46,200 nucleotides of DNA from Zelonia costaricensis (taxonomy: Eukaryota; Euglenozoa; Kinetoplastea; Trypanosomatida; Trypanosomatidae), in assembly GCA_030849075.1 (NCBI GenBank), contig JASAOO010003355.1:1-46200 (forward strand), in the 5' to 3' direction. The notes under the pieces were generated by a model, which saw only the letters and a program-made list of their open reading frames with translations, was not told the origin of the DNA and searched no databases. Below, piece after piece: positions 19,199-30,500 of this stretch (within the stretch, counting starts at the first letter, position 1; each line of letters begins with the position of its first letter). The position numbers and the translations under genes are program-made.

Positions 19199-22100
19199 GG
19201 TCGAAGAGGAGGGGGCGTGGCCGAGATGGCGAAGGACCTCGCACGCTACTTGCTCTGTTCTTGTCGAGTCACCCTCAGGACCAGGGTCCGCGCAGACACG
19301 CACGCACGCACGCACTTGCTCGCTGCAAGACACGAACACGCACCCCTACACACACACGCGCGCGCGTGGTGAAGAGGAACAGGGAGGGGGAGAGACAAGA
19401 ACAAAAAAAAAGGTGGCTGTAACCTCTTCAGGCGCGTGCGCAGGCCCGCGCACGTGCACGACTAGCTTTGTTTTCTTTTGTTGTTGGTGTCCTGCCTCTT
19501 CTCTTTGCGGAAGTGACGGGAAAGGAGGCGTGGAATCGGGAGGAGAAGGGGGAGGGGAGGGGGGGCGAGAGGACCGCAGAGCACACCGCCGCACCGTCGT
19601 CAGCCCCGTCAGGACTCGAGTGAAAGGAAGCACAAAAATGAAGAAAAGAGAAGCGCCCAGTTCAGAGGAGGGGGGAGGGGGGCCGAGGAAACCGAACACA
19701 GGCGAGCAGGACACAAGCCGGTCGTGCAAGAGGAGGTGAGAACAGCGAAGCGAGACGGACTCGGTGACAAGACAGGACAAGAAGAGCGCCGCGCCGCACA
19801 GCACGCCGAGGCTCTTGCAGACTCGCTCTGCCACGTGTATCTTCTCTTTCGCCGCTCGGACACACTTCACCCAGCGCAGCGCTCAGGCGGTAAAATGGAA
19901 AAACCAGAAAAGGGGGAGAAGAAGAAGAAAAAGAGAAAGGATGACGACGCCAGCGCGTGACACGGAAAGAGGACGCCAAAATACGAAAAAGCAAAGAGAA
20001 GCGCTGGGAGAGCGACGAATAAGAATACGGCACAGGACACGCGCACACACACAGACACAGACACAGAGTGAGACACCTAAGCAATCGACGCAGAAGGGTG
20101 GGGGGAGGAGGAGGCGCAGAGGGGGTACAAGCGAAGGGGGGGAGGGGGGGAAGAGAACGAAAAAGCGGGAGACGCCGAGGTCTTGACAAATACGGGTATG
20201 GAAAAAGAAACAGGCGTGGACGATGTGAGCGCGGCCGTTTGTGTGTGTGTGGGGGGGGGGGGGAGTCGGTATGTTGCCGTGTAACTTAAATGTGTTTTCT
20301 GTTCTTTAGCTTGTCGGATGGCGAGTGTGAGGAGCGGGAGTACGCAGAGAACAAAAGAAAAAAGGAAAGGTGAAGATGGGCGTACACGCCACAGCACCGG
20401 GAGCAGATGCAGGCTCACAGACGCGCCGCAACGGAGGCACCGTCGCGTGCGTCTGCTACGCGGAAACGAGAGACGGTGGCGGGGGAAGATGCGGCTCTTC
20501 TCCACTGCGGGCAAGCACAGCCGGCGAGGTTGGGGCACAGGAATCGACCAGACGGAGCGAAGGGAAAGAGAGACGAGGAGAGCGAGGCAGCTGTGGGTTT
20601 ACTGGCACACGCCGTTCAGATGAGAACACAACAAAAAAGGGGGGACAGAAGAAGGAAGAGGAAACAGGGCAACGTGCACAGAAGCGGCGTACCCACGCAG
20701 TGCACCGCTCTCTGACTCCGCTGACGCGGCGGCGACGCTCGTCTTGCCTCGGCCCGGTCTTGTCCCTGTTGATCTTGTATTTCGTAGCTCTCTTCTCGTG
20801 CTGGGTGTATGCGTGCGTGTACCTTGGTTCGCGTGCTCCTCGAGGTGAACAATGCTTGCGAGCTCCGTCGTCGGTGGTGGTGTATGTGCGAAGGAAATGA
20901 CGGGGAGAGAGCGAGAGGGGGGAGGGAAGCGCCGGAGTGGCAAGCCACGGGAAAGAAGCTGCGGGAGTTGAGGGGGGAGGGGGGAGGGGGGGAGGGAGGC
21001 AAAGAGGAAGATGGAGAGAGGGCAGACTCGAAAAACGGCAAAGACAAATGGAAGCGATCAGAGTAGCGCACAAGAAAACCAGAAAAGGGGGAGAGGCAGC
21101 CGGGAAGCGAGGGCGGTCGCGGCCCGATGGTGGAGAGCGCAAGGAGGAAATCAGCGTGGTGGATCTGGGGCGGCAGCTCCGTTAAGCACCCGTGCCACAG
21201 ATGCAAGAAGATGTCCACGCAAGCACGGACACACACACAGACACACGCACGCACGCACTGGAGAGGAAGGAGCGACAAGGCGTAAAGGACGGGTGGAACC
21301 GCTACGCCAGGTGTACGAAGACGTCGCGTGGCAAGCCGACGGGAGCACCACGAAGCACCTGCCACGGCACCAAACAAAGAGTGCAGCAGAGTAGGCACCG
21401 AGCAAAAAAAAAAAAGAAAAAAAACGGAAACAGAAGAAGGCGACAGAGGCAGAAAGCAGCAGCAGCGGCGGCGACAACAACACAAACAGGACGAGATACA
21501 CACAAAAGAAATCTGAGAGAAAGGAGCGGGGGGTGGTGGGGGAGTGGCGGTGTGTGCGTGCGCCTGCGAGTCACGGTAGCGATGCGGGGGAAAAAAAAAG
21601 CCCTGCGTGCACGTGCGTTTGCGTGTCTGTGCGTGCGTGCGGCCTCCTTGTTTCCTTATTCCTTTCGTTCTTGTGTGGTACCTCCACTTTTTTTTTTCGT
21701 TTGTACGCGTTCTGCCTTGCGTGCAGAAGGGGCTGAGGGGGGAGAGAGATGGAGACGAAGTGAAGAAAGGGGGCAGATGGAGGTGAACCCCAGCAGAGTA
21801 CCCGAGAACGCCGACGGTGCGTTGAGGTCCCGCTGCACCGAGAGACAGGACAAGGGAAAGGAAGAGAGACGGTGCGGGAGTGGCGGGGATAAGAGGAATA
21901 GGAGGAGTGCGTTTGTGTGTGTGTGTGTGTGTGTCTCGGCTCAGTCCTTGTGTTTTCGAGACTCTGTGTGGGGGATCTTCAGTGGGGAAGGGTAGTGGGG
22001 GTGGGAGGGGAGGGAGGTTGCGTGTCGAGACAGCGAAGGGGTAGGGAAGAGAGAGAGAGCGGGTGGAAGCAAGCGATGAAAACACAAGGCAGCAAACCCA

Positions 22101-22204
22101 CAAGGAGAGAACGGAGAAGTGAGCGGCACCACGGCAGACGCGATGGTGGCAAAGCGAGTCCCCGCCCCGGAAGGCCCAACAACACAACAAGGAAAAAGGC
22201 GCGT

Positions 22205-22205
<1 letters not shown>

Positions 22206-22236
<31 letters not shown>
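22206..22236. repeat. (CA)n microsatellite
   Basis: About fifteen CA units on the plus strand, read as (GT)n in minus-strand transcripts. It lies within the 7.5 kb spacer. Confidence 0.9.
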
Positions 22237-22238
<2 letters not shown>

Positions 22239-25200
22239 TACGCGCACACACGAAGGCAACAGACACGGCAGAAGTGGAGTGGACGTGGAGCAGAAAAGAA
22301 AGAAACTCGCCGACGAGGACGCAGTAGTGGGACAACGCCGCCGTGCGAAGAGGCGGAGGGGGGAGGAGAAGGGGGAAAAGAGAGCCAAAAGAGAGAGAAA
22401 CCCAAACAAGACCAAAACGGACCGACAGGTAGGAGAAGAAGAAATCGCAATCCACCACGGAGAGCGCAAAAGGGCAACACGACTACACCACAATTTGTGT
22501 TTTCTGTTCTTGTTCTTGTTGTTGCTGTTGTTTCCTGGTATGTGAAGGCAGGCCCCTCTTTACACCGGGACACGAGCAAACACGCGTCAGACAAGCAAGA
22601 AGCCGGGCACAAGAGGCGGAGAACAGGGGAGTGAAAGAGACTCAACGACGCTGCCAGGCAGCAGTCTTGCAGCGTGCCCGATACGCACACCCACAACACA
22701 AAACACGTCGATGACACGACGTCAACGCACACAGACGAGGCAGTCGAGGTGCGACGAAAGTGAGAAAAGGCAGAACCAAACGGAGACGGCGCCACCTGCA
22801 CCTCGTGCAGCAGTCCACACGGCAGCAGTTCCCAGCACCGTCCCGTGCGTAGAAGCTGAAAGCGGACTCGACTTCAGCTGATGCAGGCAGGAGAAATCGT
22901 GGAACAGCTCGAAGAAAAGGCGAGGATTTCGGAGGACACAACAGCAACGGCAGAGCGCGCACTCAGACAGCTGTAGGGCCAACGTGCCCCTACGGGGGAT
23001 GAACAGTAAGCGAGGAAAGGGGAGGGAAAGTGAGCGGTGCCCTTTTGCGGTAGCAGCGATGACGGTGTGCACACAGGAGACCTCTCTCCCACTCGCCGAA
23101 TGGACAGCGCAACTACACGCACGCACAAAAAAAAAGACGACAAGGCGCTATCAAGGCCGTCGCACGACGCCAACGACGACAGCGCAGAAAGACGTGAGGG
23201 GAAAAAACAAAGAAGGTGCCAGATCGCAGCGCACACGCTCGCCTCACACGGCTGCGAGTACGGCAGGCGAAGGCGCAAGACGGAAGAAGACCAACGCACG
23301 GGGGGACCGGGATGGAGGGAGAGAGAGTGATGTGGGTACGGGCAATGCTACTCCACGAACGGGCTGCTGCAGATACGGGGCAAGAGACCGCGAGACGCAA
23401 CGCAAACAGAGTGAGGCAGACAACGAAGATGACCAAGCAGATTTCAACTACATATACACGAAAGAGGAAGGGGGCAACAAGAAGAGGCCACCGCAACGAG
23501 GCGCCTGTGACGGTGGAGGGGCACCCGTTCAACGAGATCAGTAGAGGACGGAAGCGTGGGAATGCTGCTGAAGGGAGGCGGGAGACGCTGCGAGAACGAA
23601 CAAAAAAAAACCGAGAAAGCGAATCAACAGATCAAACGGGCGCTCAGGCAAGGCGACCGTGCGCAATACGCAAGCAACGCAACAACGTGCACCAGAGGTG
23701 AAGGTGGGGTGAAACGTTCGTGCCGAGAAAAGGGAGTGCTGCCGTGGACGGCTGCCGTGCGGTGCGCGGTGCTGTCTACTTCAACTGTCAGACGCCGTAC
23801 ACGCGCTCGCACGTGGGTGTGTTGTGGATGTAAAGACGCTTTTCGCGTCTCTTCTCTTCTAACGTGTGCGAGAGGCGAGTGTGCCGGAGGGGAGAGAAGC
23901 CTCTTTAAAAAGAAGGAGGAAAGCGTCCCTTTTCAATTTGTTTGTTTGCTCTTGTTGGCTGGATGCAGTGATGATGAGGTCACCTGCGTGTGCTTCTGCT
24001 GCTGCTGCTGCTGGCCTTTTTTCTTTTTCCTTCTTTCCGTGCTTTCGTAAGGCGCGGGTGGCGTGCCCTCACGCCGATCGAAGTTCCGTGTGATTTTGCG
24101 CCGCACACAAATGTGTGTGTGTGGGTGTGTGTGTGTGTGTGTACGTGTGTGTGTAAGGGAGGGGGAGAGGGGGCACATGCACACGTGACCGTAGTGGTAC
24201 GCGAGAGGAGTGACACGATTGCGGAAGGAGGGCAGTGACGGGCAGACGTCAGACGGATAGTCCTCCTTCTCGTGGCCGCGTGAAGACGGCGCGCATGCTG
24301 GGCACTCCACCGCTCCGCTTGCGGTGCCCGCGAGGGTTTTCTCGTCTCATGTGTCAAGGAGTGCTGAAGCGTGCCGGCCCTCGTGCAGCACCGTGGCACA
24401 CGAAGAGAGTCCATCCTTGTTTGTTTGTATCTGCGAGCATACAGGTCTGCTCACGCAGGCGGCGTGCGGCTGTATTTGAATGGATGTGCAGCGCAGCGGC
24501 ACTGCTGATGCACGCGGAGCTGCGGCTGCTCACTCTACCGCTCTCTCATCACCTCATCCGCGCCTGCGCGGTCAGACGTGCACGCAGCAGTGAGACGGGG
24601 GAGGGGGGAAGAGGTCGAGGTGTCGAAGCGCAGTAGGCACGCAGGCCTTGACCGCACACCGACACACATACGGCACAAGGCTAAAGAGGGGAGAGCACGC
24701 GCGTACGCACGGGAAAGGAACAATGTGGGGAGGTGGGGAGACCACAAAAACAACCCAGCGCCACGGCGTCGCACACCGAGACACCCACACACACACACAA
24801 ACCAGAGCCAAATAGAGAATGAGAGCGCATCGCGTGCAAGACCGCCATGGCAACGTCCGAGTGCCCCGCTCCTCCTCCCTCCTACTCACTCGTCACATTG
24901 AACGAAACATCGAACCTGCGCCGCGCAGGCGCGGGGTACGTGAGACGGGAGTGTGAGATGAGGCGACAGGGGGGGGGCGACGGGCAAAGCGAGAAAAACG
25001 AAAAAGGGAAAAGGGGGGAGTCTGCCCGCACAGCAGACACAGCAGAGGACTCTACGTCTAACCAGCGCGACAACAAATACACCAAAAACAGAAAAATCCA
25101 GAGGCGCGAGATGCGCGCAAACACGTACAGCGACACACACACAGAGGGCCGGCGGCAGGGAGGGGTAGGGGTATCGGGGGATGGGGGGAGGGGGTTGAGA

Positions 25201-25287
25201 GACGGGCCAGGCCAGTCGGCGGATCCACGGCAGCGGAGGAGGGGGACCTAGGGAGAGCCACAAGCCCGGGCGCGCTCCACTCCAGCC

Positions 25288-25998
25288 TCACATCAAGCCC
25301 TTCATCTTCTCCAGCACCTGCGGGTACTTTTGCGTGATGAGGCGCATGTCCTCCTTATGCACGAAGCCCTGCTTGCGAATGTCCAGGAAGCCCATCAGCC
25401 GGCGCGCCTCCTCGTCGATTACGCGACGCACCTCGCGGTCATTCACGTCGTAGTCGCCGACGTACCGCGTCGCTGCCGTGATGACGGCCTTGATATCAGC
25501 AAAGGACAGATAGCCATCCCCATCCTCGTCGTACGTATTGAAGACAACGTGAAAGAGGTCCTCGGTGCTGTAGACCACCGCGACGTGGTAGATGAGAAAC
25601 TTCTTGAAGGTGATGACGCCCTCGTTGTCCAGGTCGTAGCCGCGGAAGAGATGGCGATAGTAATCGCTGTCGTCCTCGGCGTCCTGCCGCTGCTGCTGCG
25701 CCGCCGTCGCGGCGGCTGAATTTGAGGACGGCGCGGCCTTCCCGCTGTCGTGGCGGTCCGCGCCGAGGCGGTCGAATATGGTGCCCTGCTGCTGGCGCCG
25801 CCGCTCCTCACGGATGCGACGATCCTTGAACACGTCGACGCTCTCGATGTACTGCTTGAACAGCAGCGGGGTCATGACCCCTGTGGGGGCCGCCTTCATG
25901 AACCGCGTGTGCAGGAAGGCGATGGCCTCTTCGGAGATGCGGTCCTTGACCACCTCGCGGTACTCGTTCATCTGCTCACACGAAATCTTGCCTCCCAT
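25288..25998 (-). CDS. Neuronal-calcium-sensor-like EF-hand protein with N-terminal acylation motif
   Basis: This gene encodes 236 aa from the ATG at 25998, chosen because MGGKISC gives Gly2 and Ser6 of an N-myristoylation signal plus Cys7 for possible palmitoylation. The layout follows the NCS/recoverin family. A non-binding first hand (FMKAAPTGVMTPLLFKQY, ~33-50) resembles the family's CPSG hand. A second loop at 122-133 has D122, D124 and G127 but Lys at position 12, so it is degenerate. A near-canonical loop at 157-168 (DEDGDGYLSFAD) ends in Asp instead of Glu. A last loop at 206-217 (DIRKQGFVHKED) lacks most ligands. An insert of ~50 residues (~60-112, Arg/Gln/Ala-rich) separates the first and second hands, making the protein longer than the usual ~190 aa. 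Probably one functional calcium site, and membrane or flagellar attachment by acylation. Targets are unknown. Confidence 0.85.
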   Translation of the reverse strand: MGGKISCEQMNEYREVVKDRISEEAIAFLHTRFMKAAPTGVMTPLLFKQYIESVDVFKDRRIREERRRQQQGTIFDRLGADRHDSGKAAPSSNSAAATAAQQQRQDAEDDSDYYRHLFRGYDLDNEGVITFKKFLIYHVAVVYSTEDLFHVVFNTYDEDGDGYLSFADIKAVITAATRYVGDYDVNDREVRRVIDEEARRLMGFLDIRKQGFVHKEDMRLITQKYPQVLEKMKGLM

Positions 25999-26038
25999 CT
26001 TCGCTGCGTTCGGGTGTGTGGGTGTGTGTGTGTGTGTT

Positions 26039-26117
26039 CTTGAGAGCGTGTGCGTTGGGGGGTGGTGGGTTCCGACGGTGCCGGCAACGCAGAGGGAGGT
26101 GGGAGAGAAGACGCGGC
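26039..26117 (-). promoter_or_regulatory. Candidate pyrimidine tract and trans-splice acceptor for the calcium sensor
   Basis: In the minus sense, a C/T-rich run at about 26117-26092 is followed by the first AG at 26040-26039, about 41 nt before the ATG. No other AG lies between. The distance and layout are typical for the group, but this is a pattern-based guess. Confidence 0.45.
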
Positions 26118-26911
26118 GCTGCTGCGAGAGGAGCGGGCGTCTGTGTGTGGCGGATCTAAAAGCGTACTGTGCCCAGTCGCTGAAGTGTCGAGCGAGTGTG
26201 TGGCACTCAAAGGGAAGGGGGGGGAAGAGGAGGACATGGCCATTCACGTTTTAGAGGAGCAGGCGTGGCTGTACGAGCCGCACGCATCCCACCATCACGA
26301 GTGGCGCCGAGTCCCTCTTCTTCGAAGGAAGTGCTGCCAGCGTCTTCGAGTGCGGCAGTGACACTCCTCTCGCTCTCGCGCGTCTACACGCGCCGGGCCC
26401 CTCCCCCACCCAGCTGCCTGCGCGACTCCACAACAAGCGGTCGCCTCGGAAAGCACCTCCCCCTTCCGTGTACCAGTCCGAATACAAGCACGGCATCGTA
26501 CTGCAGCCGCCGCGCTGTTTTCCTTTTTTTCCTTTCCTTTTATTGTGCCGTGTGTGCCGTCTGGTGAGGGCCTGCTGGTCTCTGCGCCAGGGTCGGAGAG
26601 GGTCCAGCGCAGGTGGAGATCGACTACGCGTGTCCGTGGCCCCCTGCGCGCGTAGGTGTGTGTGTGTGTGTGCTCGTCTTATCTGGCACGACGGTACGTC
26701 TGTGCAGGAGCGCAAGCGAGAGAACGCACACAGGCATGACGAGAAACAAAAAAAATGCGGGGCACCGCGGCGTGTGAAGTGTTTGATGTACAGAAGGCGA
26801 AGAAAGGAGAGAAAGAAGCGGGGTGGAGTCGGCGCAGGGAAAGGGGGGGGGGACGCGCCACGTGTACGTGTACTCTAGTGAAGCCCCCGCAGGCACACAC
26901 ACAGACACATA

Positions 26912-26940
26912 GGGTGATGGGGGTGGGGGGTGGGGGCGGG
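26912..26940 (+). other. Potential G-quadruplex motif
   Basis: Five G-runs of three to six bases separated by loops of one to four bases lie on the plus strand, which is the template strand for the minus-strand genes. It falls ~570 nt beyond the stop codon of the J-domain gene. Confidence 0.6.
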
Positions 26941-27507
26941 TGAGCAGCGCGCGAGATGGCAGGACTCAGAAAGGAGAACGAATCCAAGAGCGGGGGGTGA
27001 ACAGGGCGAGGAACGCCGAAAGAAAAAGAGAAGACGTGCACGAGCACTGCAAGGCAGACCAGTACGCATACGCACACACGCGCAACACACACGCGCACAC
27101 AGACAACCAACACTCAACAAATACACAGCAGAGAATGCATGCATGCAAGCCGCATCAGCAGCAGCGGGGGTGGCCGGGGAGGTCGGTGGGGAAGACAAGA
27201 GGTGAAGCTGGAAACCGGAGAACGGGGGAAGAGAGGGGCGGCATAGAGACAGAGAAGACCTCGACGACCGGCGTCTCCCTTCCTCAGGGGGGGAGACGGG
27301 AGGCAAATCAAGTGCGGTGGGGCACCGTGCAGCACACTCATGCCCGCGCACTGCGAGTGGGACATGGAGAACGCGTGCCGAAGAGCACTTCTCACTGTGT
27401 GTCACTGTCTCTCTCTCTCTCTCTCGCAGCGAGCCGCCCGTGCTGGCACGCAAGTGCACACACGCACAGACGCAGACAGAGGGAGCCGCACAAGCAGTGC
27501 CTGTCCG

Positions 27508-30500
27508 TCAGTCGCTGTCGACGTCGGAGTCGGGCAGGGCGATCCAGCCGCCAGAAGCCGCCGCGGCACCGTCCCCGCCGCCACTGCGCTTGCCGTTGCT
27601 CGCGGCTGCGGCCGCCGCGGGGGTCGAGGCAGGCGCGGAGGGCCACGCCGTGGGCGCAGGCGACGCGCACGGCGCCGCCGCGTCCACCGACGGCCGCGAC
27701 GGCGTCGCCAGCGGGGAAGCGTGCCGTGACGCGGCGGCACTCGACGAGGCCTCGCGCCGCGAGCCGAGGGAGTCCGCCAGCCCCGACGGCGACCCGGTGC
27801 GCTGTTGCGGCGTGGTGGTGCCACTCGTGTGCCGCTGCAGCACGCGCAGCTGCGCCTTCAGCGTCGTCACTTCTGCCACGGCGCACCGCTGCGCGTGCCG
27901 CACCGCGTCGTCCCGCTCCTTCGCGAAGACGCGGTGGAGGGCGGCAGCGCGGCGGCGGCGCAGGGCAACTTCTTCGAGGTGCTGCTGCCGCACCAACGCC
28001 CCGCGCAGCCGGGCCTCGTCAGCCAGCACAGCCGCCATTCGCCGCTCCGCCGCGGCCAGCGACACGCGCCGGTCCCCATTGTGCACGGCCACCGCGCCGG
28101 CGGACGCAGTGCTCGTCCCCAGCGAACACCGCTCCTGGTTTGTGGAGGAGGCGCGAGAGCTGCGCCCGTCGGGCCAGGCGTGGCAGTCGCGGTCGGCGTC
28201 GTGAGTCGACAAGAGGCGGTTGCCGGCACGGTCGACTCGCGGCGCGTCGGGCACGTGAAGGGCCGTCAGCGAGCGAGCCGTGGCGGGGGTGGAACCGGCG
28301 TCCTCTGTTGACGGGCCCCTCAGCGCGGCGGCCAGGACTTGGCCGGCGGGGGAGAGCCGCGGCCCCGCTCCTCCTCCTCCGCTGCCGCCGCTGCAGCTGC
28401 GCTGCTCCGCGTCCAGCGGCGGGGTGGAGGCCGGCAGCGACGTCGACGTGGTGCGCCCGTCTCCCGCGGACGGCTTCGGGGAGGCCGTGGCAGCCGCCAG
28501 GTCCTCCGCGAGGGCGCGCAGCGAGGCGCCCGAGAGACGCCGTCGCTGCTGCGCCTCCTCGGCGAGCAGCGACATGCGCTTCTGGACGACGCGCTGGGCG
28601 TGGTAGACACCCGCCGCCTCACGGCCCGCCAGCTGGCGCCGATCGCGACCCTCACGGGCCTCGACGTAGAGCCGGTCGAGCCGCTCGTGGAAGTAGAAGA
28701 AGTAGCGGTCCCGCTCCGCGCGGCACGTCTGCAGCAGCACGTTGCGCCGCACCACCTCCTCTGTCGCGAGGGCCGCGAGTTGGCGTCGCAGGACGGCGGC
28801 CTGGGTGACGGTGGTGTGCTGGCGGTGCAGGCGGCGCCGTGCGAGGTGCTCCTCCCGCTCGATCAGCTGATCCCGCTCGCTCGCCTCGTCCTGTATGAGA
28901 AAGGCGAGCAGCTCCGAAAGCGACGGAGGCTGCTCCGTGTCCGGCGCCGCCGCATCCGCCGTGAGAGTCGCCGAGGCTGAAGACACTTCCAGGTCGTCGT
29001 CCGGCTGCGGCTGCTTCGACGACCGCCGCTGCTGCAGCTTCGCCTGCCGTGCCCGGCGACGGAACTGTCGCTCCTCCTCGGCCAGCAGCACCGCGCGCTG
29101 CCGCTCCTTCTCCTTCGCCAGCCGCTCCCGACGCTTCTTCTCCAGCACCTCCCGGTCCTCCTCCGCAAGGCTTGTCATGGGCCGCGCGCGCTGCAGCACC
29201 GCCTGGGCGGCAGCGCTGCTGGTGGTGCCGGTGGTGCCCGAGGTGCTCGTGCTGGGGGGGATGTTGTGGGTGGAGCGGGGCCGCGCGAGTGTGGCGCCGG
29301 CGGAGCTGCTGTGGGTGCGACTGGCGCCCGTGCCGCGCGGGGTGGTGGGGTAGCCGTGCACCGGCGAGACCCCGGGCGAGAGCGGCGCCCCCGCTGCGTG
29401 GCTCGCCGAGTGCCGGACCGGCGTGCCACGGCGCCGTGTCGAGGGGCCGGCGGCCGAGGCCCCAGAGGACGAGGTGCGCACGGGTGCCCCGCTGAGTACC
29501 GGCCGCGAGACCCGCGTCGTCAGACGCGCGGGCGCTGCTGCTCCTGCAGCCGTGGCCGTCGGCGCAGGTGACGGAACGGAGGAGGCCGCGGCGCCGTCTT
29601 CGCCGGTTCGCACCGGCGAGCTCGCCGGCTTCTTCGCGGCGCGGCGGCCCGAGACGGTGAAGCGGGCGGTCTGCAGCACGCGATGCACATCAGCACTGAC
29701 GTTGCTGACGCTGGAGGCGGCCGTGATGCCGTCGCCGCCCGTCGGCGCCGCCGCCGCCCCCGAAGCGTCGCTGCTCCGGCGTGACGGCCCGGCGTCGTCG
29801 CCGGCCTCGCTGGGGCCTGCCGGGGAGCTCATCGGCGAGTACCACTGCTGCGACTGCGCACTGCGCACCCCCTCCGCGTCGTGGTCCTCCTCGCCCTCGT
29901 CATCCTCCTCGTGCTCGTCCACACGGGACGTCGAGGAAGGGGAGAATAGCCCGGACGCACTCGCCCGGTCCCGGCCTCGGCCGCTGGCGGAGCCGGGCCG
30001 CTGCGACGACGCAAAGGAGTCGGCGCGCTGCGCGCCGATAGACGTCGTCGGCGAGGCTGGAGTCGCGGCGTTGGCACGGCCGCTGGGATCCGTGAAGGTC
30101 GTGCGCACTGGCGTGCTCATGTGCAGCGTGTTGGGTGCCTCGCCGCTGCTGGCGGGGTGGCCGTCGTCTCCCATGAAGACACGCGGCAGCCCGCGCCGTC
30201 CACGCGGGGTTGTCGCGCCGCCGTTGTGCGTGGCCAGCGGTCCGTCAGCGGGAGAGGCAGGGGCAGAGAAGCGAGCTGACACACGCGTCAGCGGAACGCG
30301 CTGCTGCTGCTGCTTCTGCTGTTGCTGCTGATGCTGCTGCTGCTGCTGGCGCCACCGCTGCTGGAGGAGCTCCTCCTGACGCTCCTGCTCCCTGCGCAGC
30401 GCCTCCCGCTCTCTGTCTCGCTGCTCCTTGCGCTCCTTCTCCCGCTGCCGCCTCAGCTCCTGCTGGCGCTCCTTCTCCCGCTTGCGGAACAGCTCCTGCT

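Larger units (their letters stand above)
17748..25287. other. About 7.5 kb without a supported gene
   Basis: This is the spacer between the calcium-sensor and nucleotidyltransferase genes. It is strongly purine-rich on the plus strand and pyrimidine-rich in the transcribed sense, with microsatellites (for example 18464-18478, 19167-19194, 21914-21934, 22206-22236, 24115-24145) and G-runs. Long minus frames (such as 20616-22493) are mostly Ser/Leu/Phe/Pro/Cys, as expected from C/T-rich DNA, and have no motif. A more complex patch at about 24235-24640 holds no convincing gene. It probably comprises the untranslated regions of the flanking genes. I found no tRNA, and an snRNA or snoRNA cannot be excluded by eye. 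Confidence 0.55.
25999..27507. other. Spacer between the J-domain and calcium-sensor genes
   Basis: No gene is supported. The lower part is the 5' leader of the calcium sensor. The rest should include the J-domain gene's 3' untranslated region. It contains a GT microsatellite (26018-26036), a strong G-quadruplex-type motif (26912-26940), an ACGC/CA-rich stretch (27060-27125) and a short CT repeat (27410-27426). Confidence 0.6.

Noticed and set aside
20616..22493. A 625-codon minus-strand open frame
   Set aside because: Composition is almost all Ser, Leu, Phe, Pro, Cys and Val, as in any C/T-rich sequence, where stop codons (which need purines) are rare. There is no motif, and the frame runs through microsatellites.
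26940..28808. Plus-strand open frame of 622 codons
   Set aside because: It overlaps the J-domain gene in antisense and is Arg/Ala/Pro-rich, a shadow. The unique part is repeats and spacer.
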